A DNA stretch of 64,000 bases. Source: Paenibacillus allorhizosphaerae (GTDB lineage Bacteria > Bacillota > Bacilli > Paenibacillales > NBRC-103111). Below the pieces are notes generated by a model. It was given only the letters and a program-made list of their open reading frames with translations. It was not told the DNA's origin and searched no databases. Of this stretch, positions 35,321-43,671 are shown piece after piece. The DNA lies in contig NZ_CAJVCE010000008.1 of NCBI RefSeq assembly GCF_910594985.1, positions 195,163 through 259,162 on the forward strand, read 5' to 3'. Both the position numbers and the translations under genes were made by a program. Every line of letters starts with the position of its first letter. The stretch's first letter is position 1.

Positions 35321-35349
35321 TTGACGATACGTATCCCGTTGTATATAGT
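35321..35349 (+). promoter_or_regulatory. Promoter of the esterase lipoprotein gene
   Basis: TTGACG (35321-35326) and TATAGT (35344-35349) with a 17-base spacer. The spacer contains the palindrome GATACGTATC (35326-35335), a candidate operator for an unknown regulator. The promoter shows that in-frame start codons at its own position are not real. Confidence 0.78.
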
Positions 35350-35392
35350 TATTAATGAGTCAGATACGAGTCAATATGTAGGTGGGACGACC

Positions 35393-36481
35393 GTGCACTA
35401 TTTTATTCGAACAAAAGGAGTCATCGTATCGATGGGAATGTTCGTGATGCTTGCAGCCGTTTTAAACGTGACGGGATGTAGTCCTCGTGAAAAAGAGCAA
35501 TTGAGTGCAGAGCCTGCGTTTGCGCCGGCGCTGTCCGAGGCCAGGGGACTCCCTGGTGAGGCGCCTGTCCTCGCGCAACCGGCAGTGTCTGTCGCCCCAA
35601 AAGGGGTGAAGCTTTTCGAAGATGTGGAGATCGGAATGGCAGGAAGCCGGAAGTTGTACACTTCGATCGCCATTCCGGACACTCCGCCTGAAAGTCCGCT
35701 GCCCGTTATGGTGTATATTCACGGCGGAGGGTGGAACCACGGCAACAGGAAAGATGCGCTCCGTTCGATCAGCGGGTATGTGACCAAGAGAGGTTACATC
35801 GGCGTATCTCTGGAATACCGTCTTACGCCGGAAGCTGCGTTCCCGGCGCAAATTCAAGATGTGAAGCTGGAGATCCGCTATTTGAGGGCTCACGCCAAGC
35901 AGTATCATCTCGATCCGAGCCGAATCGGAGTGTGGGGCGTGTCGGCGGGCGGCCACCTGGCTTCGCTGCTTGGAACGACCGGCGATTTGACCCCGGACGC
36001 CGAAGTGACGCTGGACAACGGCAAGAAAGTGAAGGATATCGATCTGGGAGGCTCCAGCGGCTGGCAGCAATACTCGGATCAAGTGCAAGCGGTAGCCGAT
36101 TGGTACGGACCGGCAGATTTTACAACCCCGGAGGCCGATAAATATAAATCGCTCACGGCGCTGCTCGGCAATAAGTCGGCGCTTTCCGTCCCTGACTTAG
36201 CGAGATTGGCTATGCCCGGGACGTATGCATCCCCAAGTACGCCTCCGTTTTGGATACGGCACGGGGATGCGGATACGACGATACCGTTTTCGAATAGCGA
36301 GAAGTTTGCCAAGCAGCTGGAGGACGCGGGCGCACCGGTCGTTGATTTTAAAATCGTCCCCGGCCAGGGCCACGGCTTTAAGGGAGAAGAAGCCGCTCAG
36401 GCTAGCGAGGAAGCATGGGCGTTTATGGATAAATATGTGAAGAACCGCGTCGTGACCGAACCGATCCTGTTCAAGAAATAA
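35393..36481 (+). CDS. Membrane-anchored alpha/beta hydrolase (esterase/lipase type)
   Basis: A 362-residue lipoprotein esterase. Start GTG at 35393 with GGTGGGA six bases before; an in-frame ATG at 35321 coincides with the promoter. The lipobox ends at Cys29 (NVTGC). The hydrolase domain has the oxyanion motif IHGGGWNHGN, the nucleophile in GVSAGGHLAS, the acid in HGDADTTIPF and the histidine in GQGHGF, as in the BD-FAE/hormone-sensitive-lipase group. It probably deacylates a carbohydrate or lipid ester at the cell surface; the substrate is unknown. Confidence 0.87.
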   Translation: MHYFIRTKGVIVSMGMFVMLAAVLNVTGCSPREKEQLSAEPAFAPALSEARGLPGEAPVLAQPAVSVAPKGVKLFEDVEIGMAGSRKLYTSIAIPDTPPESPLPVMVYIHGGGWNHGNRKDALRSISGYVTKRGYIGVSLEYRLTPEAAFPAQIQDVKLEIRYLRAHAKQYHLDPSRIGVWGVSAGGHLASLLGTTGDLTPDAEVTLDNGKKVKDIDLGGSSGWQQYSDQVQAVADWYGPADFTTPEADKYKSLTALLGNKSALSVPDLARLAMPGTYASPSTPPFWIRHGDADTTIPFSNSEKFAKQLEDAGAPVVDFKIVPGQGHGFKGEEAAQASEEAWAFMDKYVKNRVVTEPILFKK

Positions 36482-36518
36482 GGCCGGTTACAGCTTTGCT
36501 TTAGTGAAACGGCAAAAA

Positions 36519-36793
36519 CGGACTTGTCTTATACGCGGCAAGTCCGCTCAGAGTGTTGAAAAAGTGTTACTAAAAAGAATATAGATAAATACGGAGGTGG
36601 GGTATCCGTTGGAGGAGTGACAGCGTTCGCCTTTGTCTGCGGGAGATGACCGCTTTTAAGCGGCTCCGATTCAAGATTTCCTGCAGACAACAGCGACCGG
36701 AAGCGGATACCCCACCCCCTCGTACTATTTATTACTTCAATGGAACACTTTCTCAACAAGCTCAACGGACTTGTCCTTTACGGGGCAAGTCCG
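36519..36793. repeat. Palindromic (MITE-like) element flanked by duplicated hairpins
   Basis: A 275-bp nearly symmetrical structure centred on CCGCTTTTAAGCGG (36650-36663). Outermost are two similar hairpins, CGGACTTG...CAAGTCCG at 36519-36546 and at 36766-36793. Inside, TGTTGAAAAAGTGTT (from 36554) faces AACACTTTCTCAACA (ending 36758), GGTGGGGTATCCG faces CGGATACCCCACC, and TTGTCTGCGGGAGAT faces ATTTCCTGCAGACAA. It encodes no protein. The form is that of a small non-autonomous mobile element or a giant hairpin. Either hairpin could terminate the esterase transcript. Confidence 0.8.
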
Positions 36794-36800
36794 TTTTAAG

Positions 36801-37112
36801 TTATTTGGACCCCAGATTTCGAAAGCTGAAGACGATGGTCAGCATTCCGAATACGGTAACATATAGCCCTTTGGAAACAGGCAGAAAGGTAAAAGGCATA
36901 ATGGCAAAGATAAAGCCTGTAAGCAAGATCAGCAGATTCGGCAACGAATCTCCCGCGCGTTTATAAAACGCCCACAGCGAACAAATGACTTGCACGGCGC
37001 CGCATCCTTCGCTCACCCAGAGCGCGACGGGATGATCAGCGAAACCGACCGTCCAAGGCGCAACCATGAACCAGAGACCGAACAGAGCTGTTAAGAGGCA
37101 TCTTGTCTTCAT
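36801..37112 (-). CDS. Small SPW-repeat membrane protein
   Basis: A 103-residue protein with three or four hydrophobic spans. LFGLWFMVAPWTVGF is the SPW repeat signature (a conserved W then APW), followed by further hydrophobic segments. GGAGGTG precedes the ATG at 37112 on the minus strand. Function unknown. It ends a few bases from the palindromic element. Confidence 0.72.
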   Translation of the reverse strand: MKTRCLLTALFGLWFMVAPWTVGFADHPVALWVSEGCGAVQVICSLWAFYKRAGDSLPNLLILLTGFIFAIMPFTFLPVSKGLYVTVFGMLTIVFSFRNLGSK

Positions 37113-37237
37113 AAAGCACCTCCAAACTTTATTTAGCTTCACTACATGTATATGCGTAAAGTATGATTAATGGTAAAGAAGATAAGGATTATTTTGCGAA
37201 AAAAATCATTATAAAATTATCGGCAGGGGGAATTAGG

Positions 37238-37714
37238 TTGATCATACGGCATATGGAACCGGAAGATTGCGGAGCGATCATATCGGCGGCACCCGACTGG
37301 TGGGGGAGCACCTATGCGAGCGATATGTTTTCGAGCTGGTACATTCATCATTTTCGGGAAACATGTCTGGTGGCTGAACAAGGCGGGGACATGATTGGAT
37401 TTCTTATGGGGTTCTTGTCGCAGACGGTACCGGACGAGGCGTATATTCGCATTGTGATGGTTGATCCGGTGGCTCGGGGACAAGGGGTTGGGCGGGCATT
37501 GTACGGGAATTTTTTTGACCGCGCCGCAGCGTCGGGTCGGACGACGATACGATGCGTCACCGTGCCGCGAAAGAAAGATTCGATCGCGTTTCATACCAAG
37601 CTTGGGTTTAGCATTGAACCGCAAGAGCAGGAACTGGAAGGTGTTCCGGTGTGCCTTAACTATGACGGTCGCGGCGGTAACAGGGTCATGTTCAAAAAGC
37701 TGCTGGTTCGATAG
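37238..37714 (+). CDS. GNAT-family N-acetyltransferase
   Basis: A 158-residue GNAT protein. TTG at 37238 gives the typical N-terminus (M)IIRHMEPED and follows GGGGGA by a proper distance. RIVMVDPVARGQGVGRALYG is the acetyl-CoA motif, and KKDSIAFHTKLGF is motif B. Substrate unknown. A region of 260 bases with a short candidate ORF follows. Confidence 0.85.
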   Translation: MIIRHMEPEDCGAIISAAPDWWGSTYASDMFSSWYIHHFRETCLVAEQGGDMIGFLMGFLSQTVPDEAYIRIVMVDPVARGQGVGRALYGNFFDRAAASGRTTIRCVTVPRKKDSIAFHTKLGFSIEPQEQELEGVPVCLNYDGRGGNRVMFKKLLVR

Positions 37715-37865
37715 CGGCTCTCGACGCAGGAACGCGCGCTCGCTACTTGCTTCTTGAAGATGTAGGAGCAATATAGGAGCAATGTATCGTTATAACGATT
37801 TTTCCCCTACGGACTCGGGGTGAATTATGATAAACTATTGCATATTTGATCAGGGGGCGTTGTCT

Positions 37866-37919
37866 ATGACAAGTAATGTAATCTTTTTCGGGTATCATAT
37901 GGAAGGGGACAGCGCATAA
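37866..37919 (+). CDS. Possible 17-residue leader peptide
   Basis: ATG at 37866 with GGGGGCG before it opens a short frame (MTSNVIFFGYHMEGDSA) ending 55 bases before the phosphotransferase gene. A tandem repeat TAGGAGCAATA/TAGGAGCAATG lies about 100 bases upstream (37766-37790). It may be a leader peptide or chance. Confidence 0.22.
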   Translation: MTSNVIFFGYHMEGDSA

Positions 37920-37974
37920 ATAACCCGACAAACCTGCGTGATTCCTCTGCTGCGAAAAGGGGTATACGAGAACA

Positions 37975-38796
37975 GTGGAAACGAATGGCGTAAACGATCC
38001 GAGCAATACTAACGAACAGGTAGTGTCTGAGCAGGAGGTACTATCCGCTGATAAATCCGTGAGCCGTGAAGGGAATGTCGTGCTTCGCCCGTCCGGTCCT
38101 TGGACGCCGAATGTGCATGATTTGCTAAAGAGTCTGAAGCGTGACGGCTTCTCCCATCTACCGGACGTCGTCGGTTCCGGCATGAATGAAGACGGACGTG
38201 AGATGCTCAGCTATGTGGAAGGGGAATTCGTCCACCCCGGACCGTGGAGCGATGAGGCGCTCATGGAAGTAGGGCGCATGCTGCGCAGGCTTCACGATAC
38301 CGCTGCTTCATATGTTCCGGCTGACGGCGCCGTGTGGCAGCCCTGGTTTTTACGCGAGCTGGGCGGAACGTCCCGCATCGTCAGTCATGGCGACATTGCG
38401 CCGTGGAACATGGTAACGCGGGACGGAATGCCGGTCGCGCTCATCGATTGGGAGTTTGCCGGCCCGGTCGACCCGATGGCCGAGCTTGCGAGGGTATGCT
38501 GGCTCTTCCCTCAGCTTCACGATGATGACGTGGCGGAGAAGGTTGGATTGCCGCCAGCGGCTATCCGTGCGAAGCAAGTGCGTCTGCTCGTCGATGCGTA
38601 CGGACTGGCTGCGAAGGAACGGCTGCTGCTGCTGGACCGCATCATTGAGGTCGCTGTACGCGAGGCTGCCGAAGAAGCGGTTGAAGCGGGCATTACAATG
38701 GAGAGTATCGGCCCGCAATGGGGGCTTGCATGGAGAATCCGAGCCGCGGCCTGGATGTTGCGAAATCGGCGGATATTGGAACAAGCTTTAGCCTAG
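37975..38796 (+). CDS. Aminoglycoside-phosphotransferase-family protein
   Basis: A 273-residue APH/choline-kinase-fold protein. The catalytic loop is SHGDIAPWNMV near residue 137, and the metal site is ALIDWEFAGPVDPMAELARV. The first 45 residues are polar and may be overextended, since the GTG at 37975 has a poorly spaced ribosome site (AAGGGG 13 bases away). Such genes are common on Bacillales chromosomes; whether it gives antibiotic resistance or phosphorylates a metabolite cannot be told. Confidence 0.8.
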   Translation: METNGVNDPSNTNEQVVSEQEVLSADKSVSREGNVVLRPSGPWTPNVHDLLKSLKRDGFSHLPDVVGSGMNEDGREMLSYVEGEFVHPGPWSDEALMEVGRMLRRLHDTAASYVPADGAVWQPWFLRELGGTSRIVSHGDIAPWNMVTRDGMPVALIDWEFAGPVDPMAELARVCWLFPQLHDDDVAEKVGLPPAAIRAKQVRLLVDAYGLAAKERLLLLDRIIEVAVREAAEEAVEAGITMESIGPQWGLAWRIRAAAWMLRNRRILEQALA

Positions 38797-38850
38797 CGCT
38801 ACGAAACAACGAGAATTCCCGACAGCCGTTATAGAACATGAACCTATCGA

Positions 38851-38882
38851 AGTCATCGGCGCCTTGCCGATGGCTTTTTCTT
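38851..38882 (+). terminator. Terminator after the phosphotransferase gene
   Basis: AGTCATCGGC and GCCGATGGCT form the stem around CGCCTT with one G-U pair, followed by TTTTTC. Confidence 0.75.
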
Positions 38883-39000
38883 TTGAAAACGAGAGATTCA
38901 TTTGCTCGAAATAAATGTAAAAAATTGGAACGATGTGATGTTCGATACGTAATGAAGTGTAGAATTTCATTCGTACATCCTAGGAGTGTGAGCCATTTGA

Positions 39001-39120
39001 CAAAGTTCGCCTGTCTTTTTGAAAAAGCTGTCGTCGATCGAATCGCCGGCCGACTTGCAAAAGACGTTCAAGGAAGTTGCGTTTGATCTCGATGTGCAGT
39101 TGGTGCAGGCGAAGTAGAAT
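39001..39120 (+). pseudogene. Possible C-terminal gene remnant
   Basis: One frame reads FLKKLSSIESPADLQKTFKE and continues VAFDLDVQLVQAK before a TAG. It looks like the end of a real soluble protein, with a coding-like residue mix, but has no start codon and no recognisable family. The rest of the gap 38883-39190 shows nothing else. Confidence 0.3.
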
Positions 39121-39190
39121 TGCTGCGTTCCTGGTTCATTCTAAATGGTCCGATTACGTACATCCTTGCGCTAAAGAAAGCGGGTGAGGT

Positions 39191-39328
39191 ATGGTAAGGC
39201 AAATCATATACGGCGCTTTATTTTTCGGAATCCTCATTTTCAGCAAATATGTCATCGTTGCGCTTGCGCTTCTGGTCGTATTTTTCCTGATTCTGGTATT
39301 TTGGAAGGATAAAAACAACAATAGGTAG
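39191..39328 (+). CDS. 45-residue single-span membrane peptide
   Basis: A short frame of 45 codons encodes MVRQIIYGALFFGILIFSKY, then a very hydrophobic VIVALALLVVFFLILVFW, and a charged tail KDKNNNR. GGGTGAGG precedes the ATG closely. The sharp hydrophobic-then-charged layout favours a real small membrane protein. Function unknown. A weak GC-rich hairpin follows at about 39340-39375. Confidence 0.5.
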   Translation: MVRQIIYGALFFGILIFSKYVIVALALLVVFFLILVFWKDKNNNR

Positions 39329-39463
39329 AGGTTTATCGGAGCAGGCGGCCTCGGCGGTCTGCTTTCTCATTTTACAGCGAAAGAAAAGCGCTTTGCCTCA
39401 TTTTCCTTTTGTGTATAATAAGAAGAAAGCACTTACACCGAAGGGATACGGAGGTTAACGACT

Positions 39464-41776
39464 GTGAAGCTCCAACGGATCCGATTTTACAAGCGCAGCG
39501 TCATCGTCAACTGGCTCATCTCCTATATCTCCGTACTGCTCGTCCCGATTATGATCAGCGGCATTATATATGCAGCAACCTGGCACGTCGTAGAGTCGGA
39601 AGTGAACCGCGCCAACGAATCGGTTCTCCAAAAGATGGAGCAGGCGATTGACAGCAACCTCGGGGGGATCGAGCGGTTAAGCATGGAAATGGCCCTGAGC
39701 AAACGGCTCGGCGGTTTTATTAACGTCAATAAGCCGCTCACGGATAACGATTATTATGACCTGGTCAACATCGCCAACGATTTGCGGGTGTACAAGATGG
39801 CCAACGACTACATCGAGCAAATCTACGTTTATTACAAAAACAGCGATACCGTCTTATCGACGCGCGAACATATCGACAGCCGCACCTTATTCGAGACGAT
39901 CGGCGCCAAGGATGACCAAAGTCTCGAGGAGTGGAAAGCGTTTTTTGGCAAACGGTACATTCAGGAATACGTGCCGATCACAACGCAGGAAGACGGACCG
40001 CCGGTCAAAGCTGTCATGTTCGCAAAATCCGTAATTCTCGACAATCCCGATCTTCCGGGCGCCGTCATCTTATTTATCATTAAAGATTCGAAGCTGCTCG
40101 AAAACATCAGAACGCCCAATGACGCTACGGTGGCTGTACTCGACCAGCATAATCGCATGGTTGCTTCCACCGGATTCGAAGAGCGACCCGATTTTTTGGC
40201 GCACAACAGGCTGCCTGGCAAAAACGGGCTTTTATACGGCGATGTTTCCGGTGAGAAGGCGGCCGTCTCCTACACGACGTCGGACAGTACCGGGTGGAAA
40301 TATGTATCGATGATTCCCGCCGAGCTGTTCGATGAAAAAATGAAATACGTGAAAAACCTCATTTATATGAGCATCGGTTTAAGTCTATTAATCGGCGGAC
40401 TCGTGACTTATCTGTTTCTGAAAAAAAACTACAACCCGATCAGCGTGCTTATCCGCAGCCTGTCGACAAAATCAGGCATCTCCTTTGAGGAAGGATCGAA
40501 CGAATACGGTTATTTGCAGGAAGCATTGAACAATACGTTTGCCGAGAAGGAAAAGATCGGTCAACGGCTCGAACGGCATCGCAACGCGATCCGGTCGCAT
40601 TTTTTGCAGGGCTTGTTAAAGGGGCGTCTGGAACAAAACGTCCCCGTGCACGAATCGCTAGCGGCTCACAACATCCGGCTCGCTTCGCCCTATTTTGCCG
40701 TGCTGTTGTTCCATATCGATCATTACGGCAAATTCGCGTCGTCCGGTGACGCGCAGCCGCAAAAAGAGAAGCTGGCGCATTTCATCATGATGAACGTTGC
40801 GGAAGAAGTCGCCGGACTTCAGCATCAAGCTTTCGCAGCCGAACTGGACGGTATGCTGGCATGCATCGTTAATTTCGACGAAACGCATAAAGCCTCCGAT
40901 CTGGATCGCATCGCGGAACAGGTGAAACGGTTTTTGCTCGACCATTACCACATCCGTCTGACGGCGGCGATCAGCGGCATTCATCAAGAGCTGGAAGGGA
41001 TCTCCCGCGCATATCAGGAGGCGATTGCGGCACTGGAGTACCGTCTTGTCATGGGAAGCGGGGAAATTATCCGGTACGATGAACTGCCAAGCTCGGAGTC
41101 GGGAGGCGGCTCTGCCGGTTATTACTACCCATTGCATGTGGAGCAGCAGTTGATCAATTTTGTGAAAACGGGCGATTATGAAAAATCCAAAGCGATGATC
41201 GACGATATTATCGAGGTGAATGTGTCGTCCGCTTCCGTATCCGTCCCGCTGGCCAAGTGCCTCATGTTCGATCTGATCGGCACGCTGCTGAAAACGATGG
41301 ATGAAATCGGCACGGGTAATAAGCGGGAATTCATCAACCGCGTGAATCCGGTCGATCGGCTCATCGGCTGTGAGACGATCAAGGATATGAAGAACCAAAT
41401 CGGCGAAGTATTGGATCAAGTATGCCGGTCGATTCTCGAAGATCGCAGCCAAGGCCAGAGCCAGCTCAGTGAGCAGGTGATCGCCTACGTGAAGCAGCAT
41501 TACAGCTCGGAAAATTTGAACATTACGATGATCGGCGAAGCATTCGGATTGACGCCTTCCTACGTGTCCAAACAATTCAAAGCACATACGGGTGAAGCGT
41601 TGCTGGAATTCATCAATAAGACGCGGCTGGAAGAAGCCAAGAAACTGCTGACCGGGCAAACGATGCCGATCGCCGAAATTGCGAGGCGCGTAGGTTATGC
41701 CGACATCAACACGTTTAACCGGATCTTCAAAAAGTATGAGGGGATCACGCCGGGCAAATTCAAAGAAATCGTCTAG
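39464..41776 (+). CDS. Membrane-bound AraC-type regulator with extracellular sensor
   Basis: A 770-residue transcription regulator. Spans at about 17-39 and 298-318 bracket an extracellular sensor domain of about 255 residues (Cache-like), followed by a cytoplasmic linker. The AraC DNA-binding domain occupies about 672-770, with MIGEAFGLTPSYVSKQFKAH and AEIARRVGYADINTFNRIFK as the two helix-turn-helix units. This is the YesS-like type common in Paenibacillus next to LplA-type sugar uptake genes. GTG start at 39464 behind ACGGAGG. It probably senses an oligosaccharide and activates the adjacent transport operon, where three direct repeats lie. Confidence 0.92.
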   Translation: MKLQRIRFYKRSVIVNWLISYISVLLVPIMISGIIYAATWHVVESEVNRANESVLQKMEQAIDSNLGGIERLSMEMALSKRLGGFINVNKPLTDNDYYDLVNIANDLRVYKMANDYIEQIYVYYKNSDTVLSTREHIDSRTLFETIGAKDDQSLEEWKAFFGKRYIQEYVPITTQEDGPPVKAVMFAKSVILDNPDLPGAVILFIIKDSKLLENIRTPNDATVAVLDQHNRMVASTGFEERPDFLAHNRLPGKNGLLYGDVSGEKAAVSYTTSDSTGWKYVSMIPAELFDEKMKYVKNLIYMSIGLSLLIGGLVTYLFLKKNYNPISVLIRSLSTKSGISFEEGSNEYGYLQEALNNTFAEKEKIGQRLERHRNAIRSHFLQGLLKGRLEQNVPVHESLAAHNIRLASPYFAVLLFHIDHYGKFASSGDAQPQKEKLAHFIMMNVAEEVAGLQHQAFAAELDGMLACIVNFDETHKASDLDRIAEQVKRFLLDHYHIRLTAAISGIHQELEGISRAYQEAIAALEYRLVMGSGEIIRYDELPSSESGGGSAGYYYPLHVEQQLINFVKTGDYEKSKAMIDDIIEVNVSSASVSVPLAKCLMFDLIGTLLKTMDEIGTGNKREFINRVNPVDRLIGCETIKDMKNQIGEVLDQVCRSILEDRSQGQSQLSEQVIAYVKQHYSSENLNITMIGEAFGLTPSYVSKQFKAHTGEALLEFINKTRLEEAKKLLTGQTMPIAEIARRVGYADINTFNRIFKKYEGITPGKFKEIV

Positions 41777-41840
41777 CCCTAGGTATACAGCCGAAGGAAG
41801 CCGCCATGAGCGGCTTTTCCCGTTTTTGCAGGCCGAATGC

Positions 41841-41924
41841 CGATTTTGAAGACGATCACTTTCGATTTTACAGATCGATTTCCGGTTTTGATGATTTCGA
41901 ACCGGCATCATTTCGTTACATAAT
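41841..41924 (+). promoter_or_regulatory. Three direct repeats and weak promoter before the transport operon
   Basis: CGATTTTGAAGA (41841), CGATTTTACAGA (41863) and CGGTTTTGATGA (41883) are spaced 22 and 20 bases apart, close to two helical turns. The last abuts a weak -35 (TTCGAA, 41896-41901), with CATAAT as -10 at 41919-41924. This is the usual arrangement of an AraC-activated promoter. The regulator encoded just upstream is the obvious candidate. Seen by eye only. Confidence 0.6.
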
Positions 41925-41981
41925 AACGGTAAGGTACACGAGCAGCATGGTGTGCCATTTGAAAGAGGGGGATTCGAATCC

Positions 41982-43601
41982 ATGGGGAACCATTCCAAGA
42001 AGAAGACGATCAGTATCGCGGTTTCCGTCGTTTTGGCTTCAACCGGCTTGCTCGCCGCATGCTCCAAAGACAATACGGCCGGCAATGCGCCGAAGTCGTC
42101 GGCGACGCCGTTATCCGAGGCGGGGAAGTATCCTGTCAACACGCAGGAGACGATAACGTCTTGGGAGCAAATCAACACGAACTTAACGACGTTCGTGCCG
42201 AATTTGGCCGACTCGCCGTTCGGCAAGCAGCTCGAGAAAGAAACCGGCGTGAAGGTGAAATACGCACACCCGGCCGACGGGCAATCGAAGGAGCAGTTCA
42301 ACCTGCTGATCGGGTCGAACAATTTAACGGACGTGATCGAATACGATTGGAACAACGCATATCCGGGCGGGCCCGAGAAAGCGATGGCCGATAAAGTCAT
42401 CCTGCCGCTCAACGATTTGATCGACAAGCAGGCTCCGAATTTGAAAAAAATATTGCAGCAGGACAAAGAATTGGACAAAATGCTGAAAACGGACAGCGGC
42501 AAATATTACGTGTTCCCGATGATTCGTCCGGACAACGGGCTCGTATTTCGCGGGCCGATGATCCGCAAGGACTGGCTGGACGAGTTGAAGCTGCCGGTCC
42601 CGACGACGATCGACGAATGGTACACGGTACTCAAAGCATTCAAAGAGAAAAAAGGTGCGAGCGCTCCGTTTACGGCGCAGTACAGCAACGAACTGAACAT
42701 TCAGGATGCGTTTATCGGAGCTTTCCGCACGGCGAACCGTTACTATATCGACGATCAAGGCAAAGTCAAATACGGCCCGATCGATCCGCAATTTAAGGAA
42801 GCACTCGCATTGCTCCGCAAATGGTATGCGGAAGGGTTGATCGACAAAGACTTTGCGCTCAACACCGACTCCAAGGCGCTCGACAACAAAATGATGAGCG
42901 ACGCTTCGGGTGCTACGGTCGGCCTCCTAAGCGGCGGGATGGGTCGCTGGATGGAGGCGGGCAAGAAGAAAGATCCGAAATACCAGTTGGTCGCCGCACC
43001 GTATCCGACTTTGAAAAAAGGAGAGCGCGCGTTTATCGGACAGCGCGATTTCAAATACAACCCGGCTGCCAGCAAAGCGGTGACCACTGCAGCCAAAAAT
43101 CCGGAGCTTGCCGTGAAGTGGCTTGATTACGCCTACAGCGAAAAAGGCAGCTTGCTGTTCAATTTCGGAGTCGAAGGGGAAAGCTACGCAATGAAAAACG
43201 GCACCCCGACGTTTACGGATAAAATAACAAAAGATCCGAAGTACAACTTGCAGCAAATGGTTTCCCAGTACACGAAGCCGAACGGTCCGTTCCTTGGCGA
43301 TCCGAGAAAAAATTTCAACACGTTCCCGGAACAGGATGAAGCGATTAAAATTTGGGAGCAAACCGATGCCGCGAGGCACGTCCTGCCGCTGTTTATTACG
43401 CCGACGGTCGAAGAGAGCAAGGAAGTGGCGAAGATCAATACGGCCATCGCAAGCTATAAAGAAGAGATGTTCGTGAAATTCGTCATGGGCAAAGAGCCGA
43501 TCGAGAAATTCGACGAGTATGCGAAGCGCATTAAGGAAATGGGCAGCGACAAAGTGACGAAAATTTATCAGGACGCTTACGACCGTTATAACAAGAGATA
43601 A
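41982..43601 (+). CDS. Sugar-binding lipoprotein (LplA/YtcQ type)
   Basis: A 539-residue ABC-importer binding protein anchored by Cys27 (lipobox LLAAC). It contains GKQLEKETGVKVKYAHPADG and WNNAYPGGPEKAMADKVILP, typical of the large LplA-type family of oligosaccharide receptors. The ATG at 41982 follows AGAGGGGGA; a start 10 codons earlier lacks a site. It is the first gene of the operon with two permeases and a second receptor. Confidence 0.91.
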   Translation: MGNHSKKKTISIAVSVVLASTGLLAACSKDNTAGNAPKSSATPLSEAGKYPVNTQETITSWEQINTNLTTFVPNLADSPFGKQLEKETGVKVKYAHPADGQSKEQFNLLIGSNNLTDVIEYDWNNAYPGGPEKAMADKVILPLNDLIDKQAPNLKKILQQDKELDKMLKTDSGKYYVFPMIRPDNGLVFRGPMIRKDWLDELKLPVPTTIDEWYTVLKAFKEKKGASAPFTAQYSNELNIQDAFIGAFRTANRYYIDDQGKVKYGPIDPQFKEALALLRKWYAEGLIDKDFALNTDSKALDNKMMSDASGATVGLLSGGMGRWMEAGKKKDPKYQLVAAPYPTLKKGERAFIGQRDFKYNPAASKAVTTAAKNPELAVKWLDYAYSEKGSLLFNFGVEGESYAMKNGTPTFTDKITKDPKYNLQQMVSQYTKPNGPFLGDPRKNFNTFPEQDEAIKIWEQTDAARHVLPLFITPTVEESKEVAKINTAIASYKEEMFVKFVMGKEPIEKFDEYAKRIKEMGSDKVTKIYQDAYDRYNKR

Positions 43602-43671
43602 TAACATAACCGTCTAGGGGGACGTGCTGACTCGGACAGGCGTTCCCCGCCACAAACGACGGGAGGATGGA

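Noticed and set aside
40658..42502. A 614-codon open frame antisense to the AraC sensor and the receptor gene
   Set aside because: It crosses the intergenic promoter region and both genes, has no ribosome site and no recognisable motifs; the plus-strand genes are certain.
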